Shown: positions 7,053 to 14,673, counted from the stretch's first letter. The stretch: 24,466 nt of DNA from DATMNI01 sp035570275 (GCA_035570275.1 DATMNI010000311.1:1-24466), one strand, 5' to 3'. Translations and numbers: made by a program. The notes: generated by a model not told the origin, from the letters alone.

Positions 7053-8441
7053 ATGCAGAAATTCGACCTCATCGTGATCGGCTCCGGTCCCGCGGGCCAG
7101 CGCGCGTCCATTCAAGGGGCGAAGTGTGGCCGCCATGTGGTGGTGGTGGAGCAACGGGAAATCGTGGGCGGCGCCAGTGTCAATACCGGCACCATTCCCA
7201 GCAAGACCATGCGCGAAGCCGTGATGCACCTGTCCGGGTTTCAATACCAGGGCATTTACGGCGTCAATTACCGCGTGAAGGAAAAGATTTCCATGGCCGA
7301 CCTGGGGTTCCGGGTCAGTCAGGTGATCAAGACCGAAGTGGATGTAACCCATGCCCAGCTCACGCGCAACGGGGTGGAAGTGCTCACCGGGCGCGCCAGC
7401 TTTCTGGACGCCACGCACATCCGGGTGGAGAATTCCAAGGGCCAGAGCGACCTGGAAGCGCCTGGCATCATCATCGCCACCGGCACCAAGCCGGCGGCAT
7501 CACCCACGGTTCCGATCAACGGGCGCAGCATTATCAACAGCGACCAGATTCTGCAGATCCCGGAAATTCCCAAAACCCTGATCGTGGTGGGCGGCGGCGT
7601 GATCGGCGTGGAATACACGTGCATGTTCGCAGTTCTGGGTGTGCGCGTCATCCTTGTGGAGAAGCGGCCGCGCCTGCTGGAGTTCGCCGATTCGGAAATG
7701 GTGGAGGCGCTTTCCTATCACCTGCGCGACCAGCGCGTGACCATGCGGCTGAACGAAGAGGTGGCCAGCGTGGAGGAACTTCCCGGCGGCGGCGTGGTCG
7801 CGAAAATGAAAAGCAACAAAGTCATTTCCGGCGACACGCTGCTGTACGCGGTGGGCCGGCAGGGCAACGTGGATGAACTGAACCTGGCAGCCGCAGGTCT
7901 GGATGCCGACCCGCGGGGCCGCATCACGGTGGATGCCGATTTCCGCACCAAGGTCCCTGGCATTTTCGCGGCGGGCGACGTGATTGGTTTTCCGAGCCTG
8001 GCTTCGGTCTCCATGGAGCAGGGGCGGATTGCGGCCGCCAACGCGGTGGGGCTGAAGATTCAATCCAACCCGGCGACCTACCCGTACGGCATTTACACCA
8101 TCCCGGAGATTTCGTTCACGGGCAAGACGGAAGAGCAGTTGACCGAGGAAGACGTTCCCTACGAAGTGGGCCTGGCCTACTACCGCGACACTGCCCGCGG
8201 CCAGATTCGCGGCGACACGGCAGGCCGCCTGAAGCTGATCTTCCATCGCGAAACACGCGAGGTTCTGGGCGTCCACATCATTGGAGAAGGGGCCACGGAA
8301 TTGCTGCATATCGGGCAGGCCGTAATGATCCTGAAAGGCACGGTGGACTACTTCGTGGATACCGTATTCAACTACCCCACGCTGGCCGAGTGTTATAAGC
8401 TGGCGGCCTTCAACGGAATCAACAAGCTGGTACGGTATTGA
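7053..8441 (+). CDS. sthA: Soluble (Si-specific) NAD(P)+ transhydrogenase
   Basis: A 462-residue flavoprotein of the disulfide-reductase fold. The FAD site is GSGPAG (10-15), the NAD(P) site is VVGGGVIGVEY, and the second FAD motif is FAAGDVIGFPSLA. At the place of the redox disulfide (CLNVGC in lipoamide dehydrogenase) the sequence is SVNTGT (42-47), so both cysteines are missing. This is the hallmark of SthA, which moves hydride between NADPH and NAD+ without a disulfide. The segments IPSKTMREAV and DSEMVEALSYHLRD also match SthA better than Lpd. The ATG at 7053 is chosen over the frame opening at 6978, which would translate the palindromic repeat; GGAG (7040-7043), partly in the repeat arm, serves as RBS. 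The ROK gene follows directly. Confidence 0.9.
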   Translation: MQKFDLIVIGSGPAGQRASIQGAKCGRHVVVVEQREIVGGASVNTGTIPSKTMREAVMHLSGFQYQGIYGVNYRVKEKISMADLGFRVSQVIKTEVDVTHAQLTRNGVEVLTGRASFLDATHIRVENSKGQSDLEAPGIIIATGTKPAASPTVPINGRSIINSDQILQIPEIPKTLIVVGGGVIGVEYTCMFAVLGVRVILVEKRPRLLEFADSEMVEALSYHLRDQRVTMRLNEEVASVEELPGGGVVAKMKSNKVISGDTLLYAVGRQGNVDELNLAAAGLDADPRGRITVDADFRTKVPGIFAAGDVIGFPSLASVSMEQGRIAAANAVGLKIQSNPATYPYGIYTIPEISFTGKTEEQLTEEDVPYEVGLAYYRDTARGQIRGDTAGRLKLIFHRETREVLGVHIIGEGATELLHIGQAVMILKGTVDYFVDTVFNYPTLAECYKLAAFNGINKLVRY

Positions 8442-8452
8442 AAGAGTCTAAC

Positions 8453-9331
8453 ATGCCACGTAGCATTGGAGTTCTAGCCACGCGATACATATGGGTTGGG
8501 ATGGTGGAGGGCACCACCATGGGAGACGTGCGGATGTATCCCGATCCGGGTGATTCGATCGACCTGAAAGCCATTCCGGCCGATGAGATTGTGGCGCGCA
8601 TTGGCAGCCTGATCGCGGAGGTGCGGAAGGGCCAACCGGTGGACTCGGTGGGCGCCGGCTTTCCGGGCATCGTACGCAGCGGCATTATTCAGGAATCGCC
8701 AAACCTGGGCCAGCTTAAGGGCCTGCACATCGAGCAGGACCTGCGCGCCGCGCTCAAGGCCGACGGGCTGGACGTGCCAGTAGTGGCGCTCAACGACGCC
8801 GATGCACTGGCGGCCGGGATTGCGGCCACGCTGGAGAAGCTGGAATCGCTGATCCGCGTCTGGTACCTGGGCGACGGCATCGGTTTCGGCCGCTACCCGA
8901 AGACTACCGGAGTCTGGGAAGGCGGCCACATGGTGGTATCGCTCGACCCCAAGGAGCGCTATTGCGGTTGCGGCGGCCAGGGCCACCTGGAAGGCATCAT
9001 GGGCCACCGCGCCATGCGGCTGCGGTTTCTGGATATGGAGCCGGAAGAAATTTTCATGGCGGCGCGCCACGGCGACCAGCGGGCGGCCGACTTCGTAAGG
9101 CTCTGGCACCGGGCACTGGCCGCCGGTACCGCCACCAGCATTCACCTGGACGGCCCCGGGCGTTTCTATATCGCCGGACCGAATTGCGATTACGTGGACG
9201 TGAACTTGCTGGGGTCGTACGTGCAAGACATGGTCAAGATGAGCCCGCTGCAAGGCAGCTTTTTCGAACTGACGCCCACCAGCCACGATCTGGCGCTGAT
9301 CGGCGCCGCGGTAAGCTCGACGATGCGGTAA
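8453..9331 (+). CDS. ROK-family protein, divergent at the phosphate-binding motif
   Basis: A 292-residue cytoplasmic protein of the ROK (repressor/ORF/kinase) sugar-kinase fold. Present are GAGFPGIVRSGIIQESPNL (67-85), the catalytic-base segment LNDADALAAG (Asp115), GGH (157-159) and the zinc site CGCGGQGHLE, where Cys171, Cys173 and His178 replace the usual three cysteines. The N-terminal D-x-G-G-T phosphate-binding motif is absent: the aligned residues are LATRY (8-12). There is no helix-turn-helix, so it is not a ROK repressor. It may be a kinase with altered phosphoryl-donor use or a non-catalytic sugar-binding protein. Start ATG 8453 is 11 nt after the sthA stop; a TTG at 8438 overlapping that stop is a second possibility. 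Co-expression with sthA is likely. Confidence 0.75.
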   Translation: MPRSIGVLATRYIWVGMVEGTTMGDVRMYPDPGDSIDLKAIPADEIVARIGSLIAEVRKGQPVDSVGAGFPGIVRSGIIQESPNLGQLKGLHIEQDLRAALKADGLDVPVVALNDADALAAGIAATLEKLESLIRVWYLGDGIGFGRYPKTTGVWEGGHMVVSLDPKERYCGCGGQGHLEGIMGHRAMRLRFLDMEPEEIFMAARHGDQRAADFVRLWHRALAAGTATSIHLDGPGRFYIAGPNCDYVDVNLLGSYVQDMVKMSPLQGSFFELTPTSHDLALIGAAVSSTMR

Positions 9332-9361
9332 CCGCGCGATGCGGTAGCGTGCGATGCGGTA
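9321..9361 (+). repeat. CGATGCGGTA triple repeat across the ROK stop codon
   Basis: CGATGCGGTA occurs at 9321-9330, 9337-9346 and 9352-9361, with 15-16-nt periodicity. The first copy provides the last codons and most of the TAA stop of the ROK gene. It looks like a recent local duplication extending outward from the gene end. Confidence 0.7.
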
Positions 9362-9380
9362 GGCTAGCACCCGCGCCGGT

Positions 9381-9608
9381 CTACTTGACCGGGCCGAGAC
9401 AGCGAGCGTCTTCGTCGCTCATAGCCATCGGAATCACCCATCCATTAAGGATGCGCCGGTCATTCTGCCGAAGGACCTCGGACGCCTGCTCCATCGGAAA
9501 TTCGATAGTCCTGCTCTGACCCATGCGATTGATTTCCAAGCGTATCCTCGTGGGCTTCGTTCTGGAGAACAAGGATGCCAGCTCCGCCACTACAGCTCGG
9601 TTGCGCAA
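9381..9608 (-). CDS. Small hypothetical protein, doubtful
   Basis: A 75-residue frame with a TTG start and no clear RBS; GTG at residue 7 or 8 is an alternative. The middle, TRIRLEINRMGQSRTIEF, followed by a helix MEQASEVLRQ, has the look of the end of a PDZ-like domain (strand, basic turn, strand), and the composition is protein-like rather than shadow-like. It could be the C-terminal remnant of a longer exported protein whose front part has been lost, since the palindromic element lies where the rest would be. I do not recognise a family. Confidence 0.3.
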   Translation of the reverse strand: MRNRAVVAELASLFSRTKPTRIRLEINRMGQSRTIEFPMEQASEVLRQNDRRILNGWVIPMAMSDEDARCLGPVK

Positions 9609-9639
9609 CCGATCCGGGCAACCTAGTGTGAAGCGGTTC

Positions 9640-9780
9640 TGTGGGGCAGGTTGCTAACCTGCGGCGGATTGGCAATCCGCCTGTCGGACGTTACTGGCGA
9701 CGCCGCCAGCGCGGGCACGCTCGCTGCCGCATCGCGCGGGCGGATTAGCAATCCGCCGCAGATTAACAATCTGCCCCACA
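9640..9780. repeat. Nested palindromic element (family B, copy 1)
   Basis: The arms 9640-9681 and 9739-9780 are inverted repeats matching at 37 of 42 positions. Each arm holds two small perfect hairpins: GCAGGTT-GCT-AACCTGC and GGCGGATT-GGC-AATCCGCC on the left, GGCGGATT-AGC-AATCCGCC and GCAGATT-AAC-AATCTGC on the right. Where the arms differ, the changes preserve the small hairpins (for example G/C versus A/T pairs in the 7-bp stem), so the small stems are maintained by compensatory change. A shorter relative lies at 22022-22072. No ORF or transposase is present. It sits between the ROK gene end and the TPR gene end and might block read-through. Confidence 0.85.
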
Positions 9781-9832
9781 ATGGTTTGCCACTATCCCCA
9801 AAACGCTTACGCGCCCCCACACCCCCTGCGGC

Positions 9833-10966
9833 TTACCGGATAGTTTTTAGCGCGTTTAACCCGAGCGCGGTCTCTTCGGACATTTTTTCCAGCATCTGTC
9901 CGCGCAGGTCCATTTCCCTCTGCGACAGATCGTTCATGCCAAGGCGTTTGTAAATCAGCCCCATCCGATAGTGATTCTGTGGGGACGGGTCGAACTGCAC
10001 GCAGGCCTCCATTTCGGCGCGTGCCTCCGTGAGCCGATCCGTCCATTCGAAAGCACGCGCCAATTCGCACCGTGCCACCGGATCGTCGGACGCCGCCCGC
10101 TGCAGCCCTGCGATGGCTTCCTTCTGCATCGCGGCATCGCCCGCCTGGCGCGCCAGGCGGAGCTTCAACGCACTGCAAACTGTCGGGTTCCATTGGCACA
10201 GGCGCTCCGTTGCCGCCGGCGGGGCCGCCGCGGATGACTGCAACAGGATCTGCGCCAGACACCGGTACGCCGGCTCCGCACCCGGGTCCACCGCGATCGC
10301 ATCGATCAAACTGGGAATGGCTTCATCGGTATCCCCATTGGAATACTGCGCGATCCCGAGCAGAGTTCGCAGCTTGGCGGACCGGGGAAAAAGCGGCGTC
10401 GATTGCCGCAGCAGTTCCACCGCGGCGCGGAAATCCTGGTGCCGGATCAGGTCATAGGCGAGAGCGACACGGTATTGCTCCTGGCTGGGTGCCAGCCGTA
10501 CCGCTTCGCGATAGGCATTAGACGCTTCAGCGTAATTGCCGCGTTTCTCCTGGACGTCGCCGATTACGGCCTTCGCAGTGGGGTCGTTCCCGGCCTGGGC
10601 TGCGTGCCACAGCGCTTTGTCCAACCGATCGGCCTGAAACTCCGCCATCGCTGTCGCCACCAACAGACCTGGGTCCGATGGCGCCAGGGAGAGCGCCAGC
10701 GAGATCTCGCGAACCGCGGCCGCATGGTCACCCGTGCCCGAGGCATTGGCCGCCTTCAGCCGGTGAAATGCAATGCGCTGCCGCGTCTCCACTGGCTCCG
10801 GCGCACCTAGTAGAATCGCGCTCGATTCGCTGTAACGCTTCTCGCGGGTAAGGGTGACTGCGCGTTCCAGCGTTGATTGCTGGGATGATTGAGGGGTTGA
10901 TTGCGGAAGAGCACTGCCGCACAGCGTCAACATGGCGAGTGCTGTCCGAATTCGAGCACGGAGCAA
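9833..10966 (-). CDS. Exported TPR-repeat protein
   Basis: A 377-residue protein made of tetratricopeptide-like helix pairs, for example KRGNYAEASNAYREAVRLAP, GDTDEAIPSLIDAIAVDPGA and RLTEARAEMEACVQFDPSPQ, a fold used for protein-protein contacts. The N-terminus after a TTG at 10966 reads as a signal peptide: basic LRARIRT, hydrophobic ALAMLTLCGSAL, then PQS. AGGAG lies 4 nt before that TTG, which is tight spacing; ATG 10933 is the alternative but would remove the basic start. A Cys lies in the signal, but LTLC is not a good lipobox. A Gln/Ser-rich linker follows. The longer frame to 11206 overlaps the divergent permease and is rejected. The partner is unknown; only ~19 bp separate its start from the permease start. 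Confidence 0.75.
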   Translation of the reverse strand: MLRARIRTALAMLTLCGSALPQSTPQSSQQSTLERAVTLTREKRYSESSAILLGAPEPVETRQRIAFHRLKAANASGTGDHAAAVREISLALSLAPSDPGLLVATAMAEFQADRLDKALWHAAQAGNDPTAKAVIGDVQEKRGNYAEASNAYREAVRLAPSQEQYRVALAYDLIRHQDFRAAVELLRQSTPLFPRSAKLRTLLGIAQYSNGDTDEAIPSLIDAIAVDPGAEPAYRCLAQILLQSSAAAPPAATERLCQWNPTVCSALKLRLARQAGDAAMQKEAIAGLQRAASDDPVARCELARAFEWTDRLTEARAEMEACVQFDPSPQNHYRMGLIYKRLGMNDLSQREMDLRGQMLEKMSEETALGLNALKTIR

Positions 10967-10974
10967 AACGCTCC

Positions 10975-10981
10975 TATGATA
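10975..10981. promoter_or_regulatory. Overlapping divergent -10 boxes between TPR and permease genes
   Basis: TATGAT (10975-10980) on the + strand and TATCAT (10981-10976) on the minus strand occupy the same seven bases between the two divergent starts. The -35 regions are weak on both sides (TTCGAG at 10951-10956 for +). If used, the two promoters would exclude each other and both messages would be almost leaderless. Confidence 0.35.
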
Positions 10982-10985
10982 ACAT

Positions 10986-12335
10986 TTGGCCTTGTCCGAC
11001 TCGGAATCGCTACATCTGGTTCGCCGCGTGGGCCTGCTCGGTGCGACGTCGGCCAACATGCTGGAGATGATCGGAGTCGGGCCGTTCATCACCATTCCGA
11101 TCCTGCTGGCCAAAATGAATGGCCCGCAGGCGATCCTCGGATGGGTGCTGGGCGCGTTGGTCGCGCTGTGTGACGGAATGGTGTGGGCCGAGTTGGGAGC
11201 AGCCATGCCGGGTACCGGCGGCCCTTTGCGGTATCTCTCGGAAGCCTACGGACCAAACGGCCTGGGGCGTCTGATGAGTTTCCTCTTCATCTGGCAGACC
11301 ATTTTTCTGGCGCCGCTTTCCATCGCTTCCGGCGCCATTGGCTTTTCGCAGTACGCCAGATTTTTGTCCCCCCAGATGGGCTGGTGGCAGGAGAAAGGCA
11401 TTGCGATGGCCGTCTGCCTTTTGATTACCTTCATGCTGTATCGGGACATTCGCGCCGTGGAGCGGCTGTCGGTGGGGATGTGGATGGTGGTGCTCGCCAC
11501 CGTCGGTTGGATCACGGCCGCCGGTCTGTTGAATCTGGATACCCGGCGGCTGCTTGATTTTCCGCCCGGCGCTTTTGCGCCCTCGCGCGCCTTCTTCTTC
11601 GGCCTTGGCGGCGCCACTCTGATCGCGATGTACGATTACGGCGGGTACAACAACGTCTGCTTCTTCGCAGGCGAGGTCCGGCAACCGGACAAGGTCATCC
11701 CACGCTCGATCATCTGGTCGATAGCCGCGGTCGCGGTACTCTACCTCACTATGAATCTCGGGATCATCGGCGTTGTGCCGTGGCGCGAGGCAATCCAGTC
11801 GACATCCATCGTGTCGGATTTCATCCGCCGCCTGTACGGTCTGCGTTGGGCACAGGTGGCAACCGTGCTGGTTTTGTGGACTACGGCGGCTTCCCTCTTC
11901 GCCGTGCTGCTGGGCTACTCGCGCGTTCCCTATGCCGCGGCGGTGGAAGGCCGGTTCTTCGCCGCTTTCGGGCGGCTGCATCCATCGCGCAACTTCCCCA
12001 GCTTTTCGGTGCTGTTCATCGGCATCTCATCGGCGCTCACGTGCCTGATGACTCTGGACGTGGTCATCAATGCGCTGATCGTGATTCAGGTCGTGGTCCA
12101 GTTCATGGCGCAGATTCTCGCCGTCACGCTGATCCGCCGCAATCGGCCGGATATCGTGCGGCCCTACCGCATGGCGTTTTATCCAGCCACCAGCGTGATC
12201 GCGTTTATGGGATGGTTGTATATTCTGATCGCCAGCGGCCTGCCCTACATTCTTGCCGGTCTGGGTTTGCTGGTCTTCGGGATCGCGATATATCTGCTGC
12301 GCGCCAGGCGCGTCGCGGAATGGCCATTTGCATGA
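10986..12335 (+). CDS. APC-superfamily permease
   Basis: A 449-residue integral membrane protein with about 12 hydrophobic segments. The first helix carries the broken-helix motif of the APC superfamily (MIGVGPFITIPIL), followed by GWVLGALVALCDGMVWAELGAAMPGTGGPLRYL, split here by a short turn, and later FFGLGGATLIAMYDYGGYNN and EVRQPDKVIPRSI (helix 6-7 region). APC carriers usually take up amino acids by proton or sodium coupling, but the next two genes handle sugars, so a sugar or amino-sugar derivative should be considered. The start is uncertain: a TTG at 10986 lacks an RBS and is preceded at once by a TATGAT box; helix 1 begins ~25 residues later. The stop overlaps the kinase start (ATGA), so the three genes form an operon. 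Confidence 0.85.
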   Translation: MALSDSESLHLVRRVGLLGATSANMLEMIGVGPFITIPILLAKMNGPQAILGWVLGALVALCDGMVWAELGAAMPGTGGPLRYLSEAYGPNGLGRLMSFLFIWQTIFLAPLSIASGAIGFSQYARFLSPQMGWWQEKGIAMAVCLLITFMLYRDIRAVERLSVGMWMVVLATVGWITAAGLLNLDTRRLLDFPPGAFAPSRAFFFGLGGATLIAMYDYGGYNNVCFFAGEVRQPDKVIPRSIIWSIAAVAVLYLTMNLGIIGVVPWREAIQSTSIVSDFIRRLYGLRWAQVATVLVLWTTAASLFAVLLGYSRVPYAAAVEGRFFAAFGRLHPSRNFPSFSVLFIGISSALTCLMTLDVVINALIVIQVVVQFMAQILAVTLIRRNRPDIVRPYRMAFYPATSVIAFMGWLYILIASGLPYILAGLGLLVFGIAIYLLRARRVAEWPFA

Positions 12336-13306
12336 GCGCCGAATCGAAATTCCTGGACATCAACCTGGATATCCCATTGGACATCCCCCTGGACATCCTG
12401 GTAGGCGGCGATCTGTTTATCGACCTCATTATGACGGGTTTTGCTTCGTGGCCCCAGCCCGGAACCGAGTCGTTCGCCCAAGAGCTCCACCGTGAGGTGG
12501 GAGGCGGTGCTGCCATAGCGGCGTGCGGGCTGGCCAGGCTCGGCTCGCGCGTCGCCCTCTTCGGCATGGCCGGTCACGACGGCGATTGGTTGGCCGCCCG
12601 CCTCAATCATTTGGGTGTCATTACGTCGCGCCTGCGCTTCGACGCTGAGCAGCCCACCGCGGTGAGCGTCGCCATCAGCACCCCGGGGGAGCGGACATTT
12701 CTGACCTGGCACGGGCCGAACGTACGTTTTCCGCGGGTGCTCGCCGAAGCAGCCGCATCGGGCGGATTCGCCAACGCGCGGCACTTCCATCTCAACTGGG
12801 CTCCCGATCTGGCAACTGCTGCGGATCTCTTCACGGCGATCCGGCGCCAGGGCTGCTCGATCTCGCTCGACGTGGGGTGGCATGAGGATTGGCTGGCCGA
12901 TCCACGTTCTTTGGCGCTGCTGCCGCTGATCGATATCTTCTTTCCGAACGAAGTGGAGGCGAATCGGATGACGGGAGAAAAGGAGCCCGCGAAGATGCTT
13001 CGCCGGATGGCATCGGCGGGCGCGCGCCGGGTCGCGCTGAAGCTTGGGGCGGATGGCGCGGCCCTTCTATGGGACGGCGACATCCTCGAAATCAAAGCCT
13101 GTCCGGTCACGCCAATCGACACCACCGGCGCCGGCGATTGCTTTAACGCCGGCTTTCTTCACTTCTGGCTGCGGGGTGAGTCTCCGCCGATCTGCCTGCG
13201 AGCCGGAAATTTCTGCGGGGGAGTATCCACCGAACAGGCCGGCGGCGTCAGCGGCTTCCCCGGCCCCGAACGGGTCCAACTCGAATTGGCCAGGGCTCAT
13301 ACATAG
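12332..13306 (+). CDS. PfkB/ribokinase-family carbohydrate kinase
   Basis: A 324-residue cytoplasmic kinase. It has the N-terminal Rossmann strand ILVGGDLFIDLI, the substrate region HREVGGGAAIAACGLARLGS (PfkB signature 1 area), the FPNEVEANRMTG segment, and PfkB signature 2 DTTGAGDCFNAGF (263-275), with catalytic base Asp269 and the anion hole. It phosphorylates a sugar or nucleoside hydroxyl with ATP; the exact substrate cannot be read. The N-terminus is odd: residues 8-23 are four copies of LDI+X encoded by a 12-bp tandem repeat. Start ATG 12332 overlaps the permease stop by 4 nt; ATG 12320 is also in frame. The GH4 gene follows after 5 nt. A kinase next to a GH4 enzyme suggests it makes a phosphorylated substrate or handles the released sugar. 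Confidence 0.88.
   Translation: MSAESKFLDINLDIPLDIPLDILVGGDLFIDLIMTGFASWPQPGTESFAQELHREVGGGAAIAACGLARLGSRVALFGMAGHDGDWLAARLNHLGVITSRLRFDAEQPTAVSVAISTPGERTFLTWHGPNVRFPRVLAEAAASGGFANARHFHLNWAPDLATAADLFTAIRRQGCSISLDVGWHEDWLADPRSLALLPLIDIFFPNEVEANRMTGEKEPAKMLRRMASAGARRVALKLGADGAALLWDGDILEIKACPVTPIDTTGAGDCFNAGFLHFWLRGESPPICLRAGNFCGGVSTEQAGGVSGFPGPERVQLELARAHT
12353..12400 (+). repeat. Four 12-bp tandem repeats in the kinase 5' end
   Basis: Units 12353-12364, 12365-12376, 12377-12388 and 12389-12400 share the core CTGGAYATC and encode LDIN, LDIP, LDIP and LDIL. The period is a multiple of three, so copy-number change would keep the kinase in frame. The repeats lie just before the first core strand of the kinase fold. 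Confidence 0.85.
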
Positions 13307-13311
13307 GGCTT

Positions 13312-14673
13312 ATGCGTAAGGTGGCGATTATCGGCGGCGGCGGCGTGCGGACGCCCCTGCTCATATACGGATTGGCCCAGTCTCAAGAGCTTCTCAAAAC
13401 CGCTGAGTTGACGCTCTTCGATTTGGATGAGGGGCGGACCCGGACCATAGCGCGAATCGGCCGCGAGATTGTCCGTCGAAGGGGCGCCGGATTTCAAATC
13501 CGCTGCAGCTCCCGGCTCGCGGAAGCGGCGGACGGAGCCGATTTCGTTCTCAGCAGCATCCGCGTGGGTGGGATGGCCGCACGCGCACGGGATGAGCGCA
13601 TCGCAATCCAGCACGGACTGGCCGGGCAGGAGACGACCGGGCCGGCAGGAGCGGCGATGGCTCTACGAACCATTCCGGTGACTCTTGGTCATGCGAAAGT
13701 GATCGAACGTGTTGCGCCCGGCGCCTGGTTCATCAATTTCACCAATCCCGCGGGATTGATTACGCAAGCTCTCGCGCAGAACACGACTCTGAAGGTGATC
13801 GGCATCTGCGACACCCCGAGCGAACTTTTCCATAAAATCGCCGGGGCCGTTGGAGCGCCTGTCGCAGATGTCGCGTGCGACTATGCCGGGCTGAATCACC
13901 TTGGCTGGGTGCGCCGTGTCCATCTGCGGGGGGAAGAAATCACGGATCGTGTGCTCGGCGACACCATGCTCCTGCGCAGTTTATATCCGGCCGGCTTGTT
14001 CGATCCGGCGCTGATTCGGGCGCTGCGACTCATTCCGACCGAGTACCTGTTCTTCTATTACAGCCAGCGAAAGGCATACCGGAATCAGCTTAGTGCCGGC
14101 GCCAGCCGCGGCGAGGAACTGCAACGAATGAATAGCGGCCTCTTCGAACGGCTCGGCGCCCAGACCGACTCGGAAGCCCTCGCTACCTATACCAGCTATC
14201 TGCAACAACGCAACGCATCCTATATGAAGCTGGAGGGTCTCGGCGGATCGGCTTTCACTCCGGTGGAGAATGAACCGAACCCATTCGAACTGGCAACGGG
14301 CTACCACCGCATCGCGCTCGACGTAATGAACGGATTGTTGTCCGACGGTGCGCGCGAGATCGTGCTCAACGTGATGAACCGCGGCGCGATCGACGACCTC
14401 GAAGCCGACGACGTCGTCGAGGTGCCGTGCGATGTAGACAGGTCAGGAGCCCGCCCGCGTCGTACCGGGCAACTGCCGGAACAGGTCCGCGGATTGACGC
14501 TGTCGGTCAAGGCTTATGAGCGAACCGCGATCCGCGCTTCGATCGAAGGTTCGTGCGCGCTGGCGCAGCTTGCGCTGCTTGCCTATCCGTCGATCGCCCA
14601 ATGGGAGATTGCGGGCGAAGTGCTGTCCGCATTGATGGCGGCCGATCCCGAAGGCCTGCGTCACCTCAAATGA
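13312..14673 (+). CDS. Family-4 glycoside hydrolase (6-phospho-beta-glucosidase-like)
   Basis: A 453-residue NAD+- and metal-dependent glycosidase. It has an N-terminal nucleotide fold VAIIGGGGVRTPLL (4-17), FDLDE after the second strand, GLAGQETTGPAGAAMALRTIP (split at 102-122, as in 6-phospho-beta-glucosidases of the CelF/LicH type), NFTNPAG (142-148), metal ligand Cys166 (GICDTP) and metal ligand His196 (GLNHLGW). GH4 enzymes oxidise C3 of the sugar transiently and usually act on 6-phosphorylated glycosides made by a PTS. No PTS gene is here; instead a PfkB kinase lies 5 nt upstream. Full length. Whether the substrate is phosphorylated, and its anomeric type, is inferred from family similarity. 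Start ATG 13312; the RBS is weak, so coupling to the kinase is likely. Confidence 0.88.
   Translation: MRKVAIIGGGGVRTPLLIYGLAQSQELLKTAELTLFDLDEGRTRTIARIGREIVRRRGAGFQIRCSSRLAEAADGADFVLSSIRVGGMAARARDERIAIQHGLAGQETTGPAGAAMALRTIPVTLGHAKVIERVAPGAWFINFTNPAGLITQALAQNTTLKVIGICDTPSELFHKIAGAVGAPVADVACDYAGLNHLGWVRRVHLRGEEITDRVLGDTMLLRSLYPAGLFDPALIRALRLIPTEYLFFYYSQRKAYRNQLSAGASRGEELQRMNSGLFERLGAQTDSEALATYTSYLQQRNASYMKLEGLGGSAFTPVENEPNPFELATGYHRIALDVMNGLLSDGAREIVLNVMNRGAIDDLEADDVVEVPCDVDRSGARPRRTGQLPEQVRGLTLSVKAYERTAIRASIEGSCALAQLALLAYPSIAQWEIAGEVLSALMAADPEGLRHLK

Noticed and set aside
6959..7876. 305-codon + frame overlapping sthA
   Set aside because: Arg/Gly/His-rich shadow frame; sthA in the true frame has intact FAD and NAD(P) motifs.
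7053..8441. Dihydrolipoamide dehydrogenase or mercuric reductase for the flavoprotein
   Set aside because: Both active-site cysteines are replaced (Ser42, Thr47), which excludes a disulfide reductase and fits SthA.
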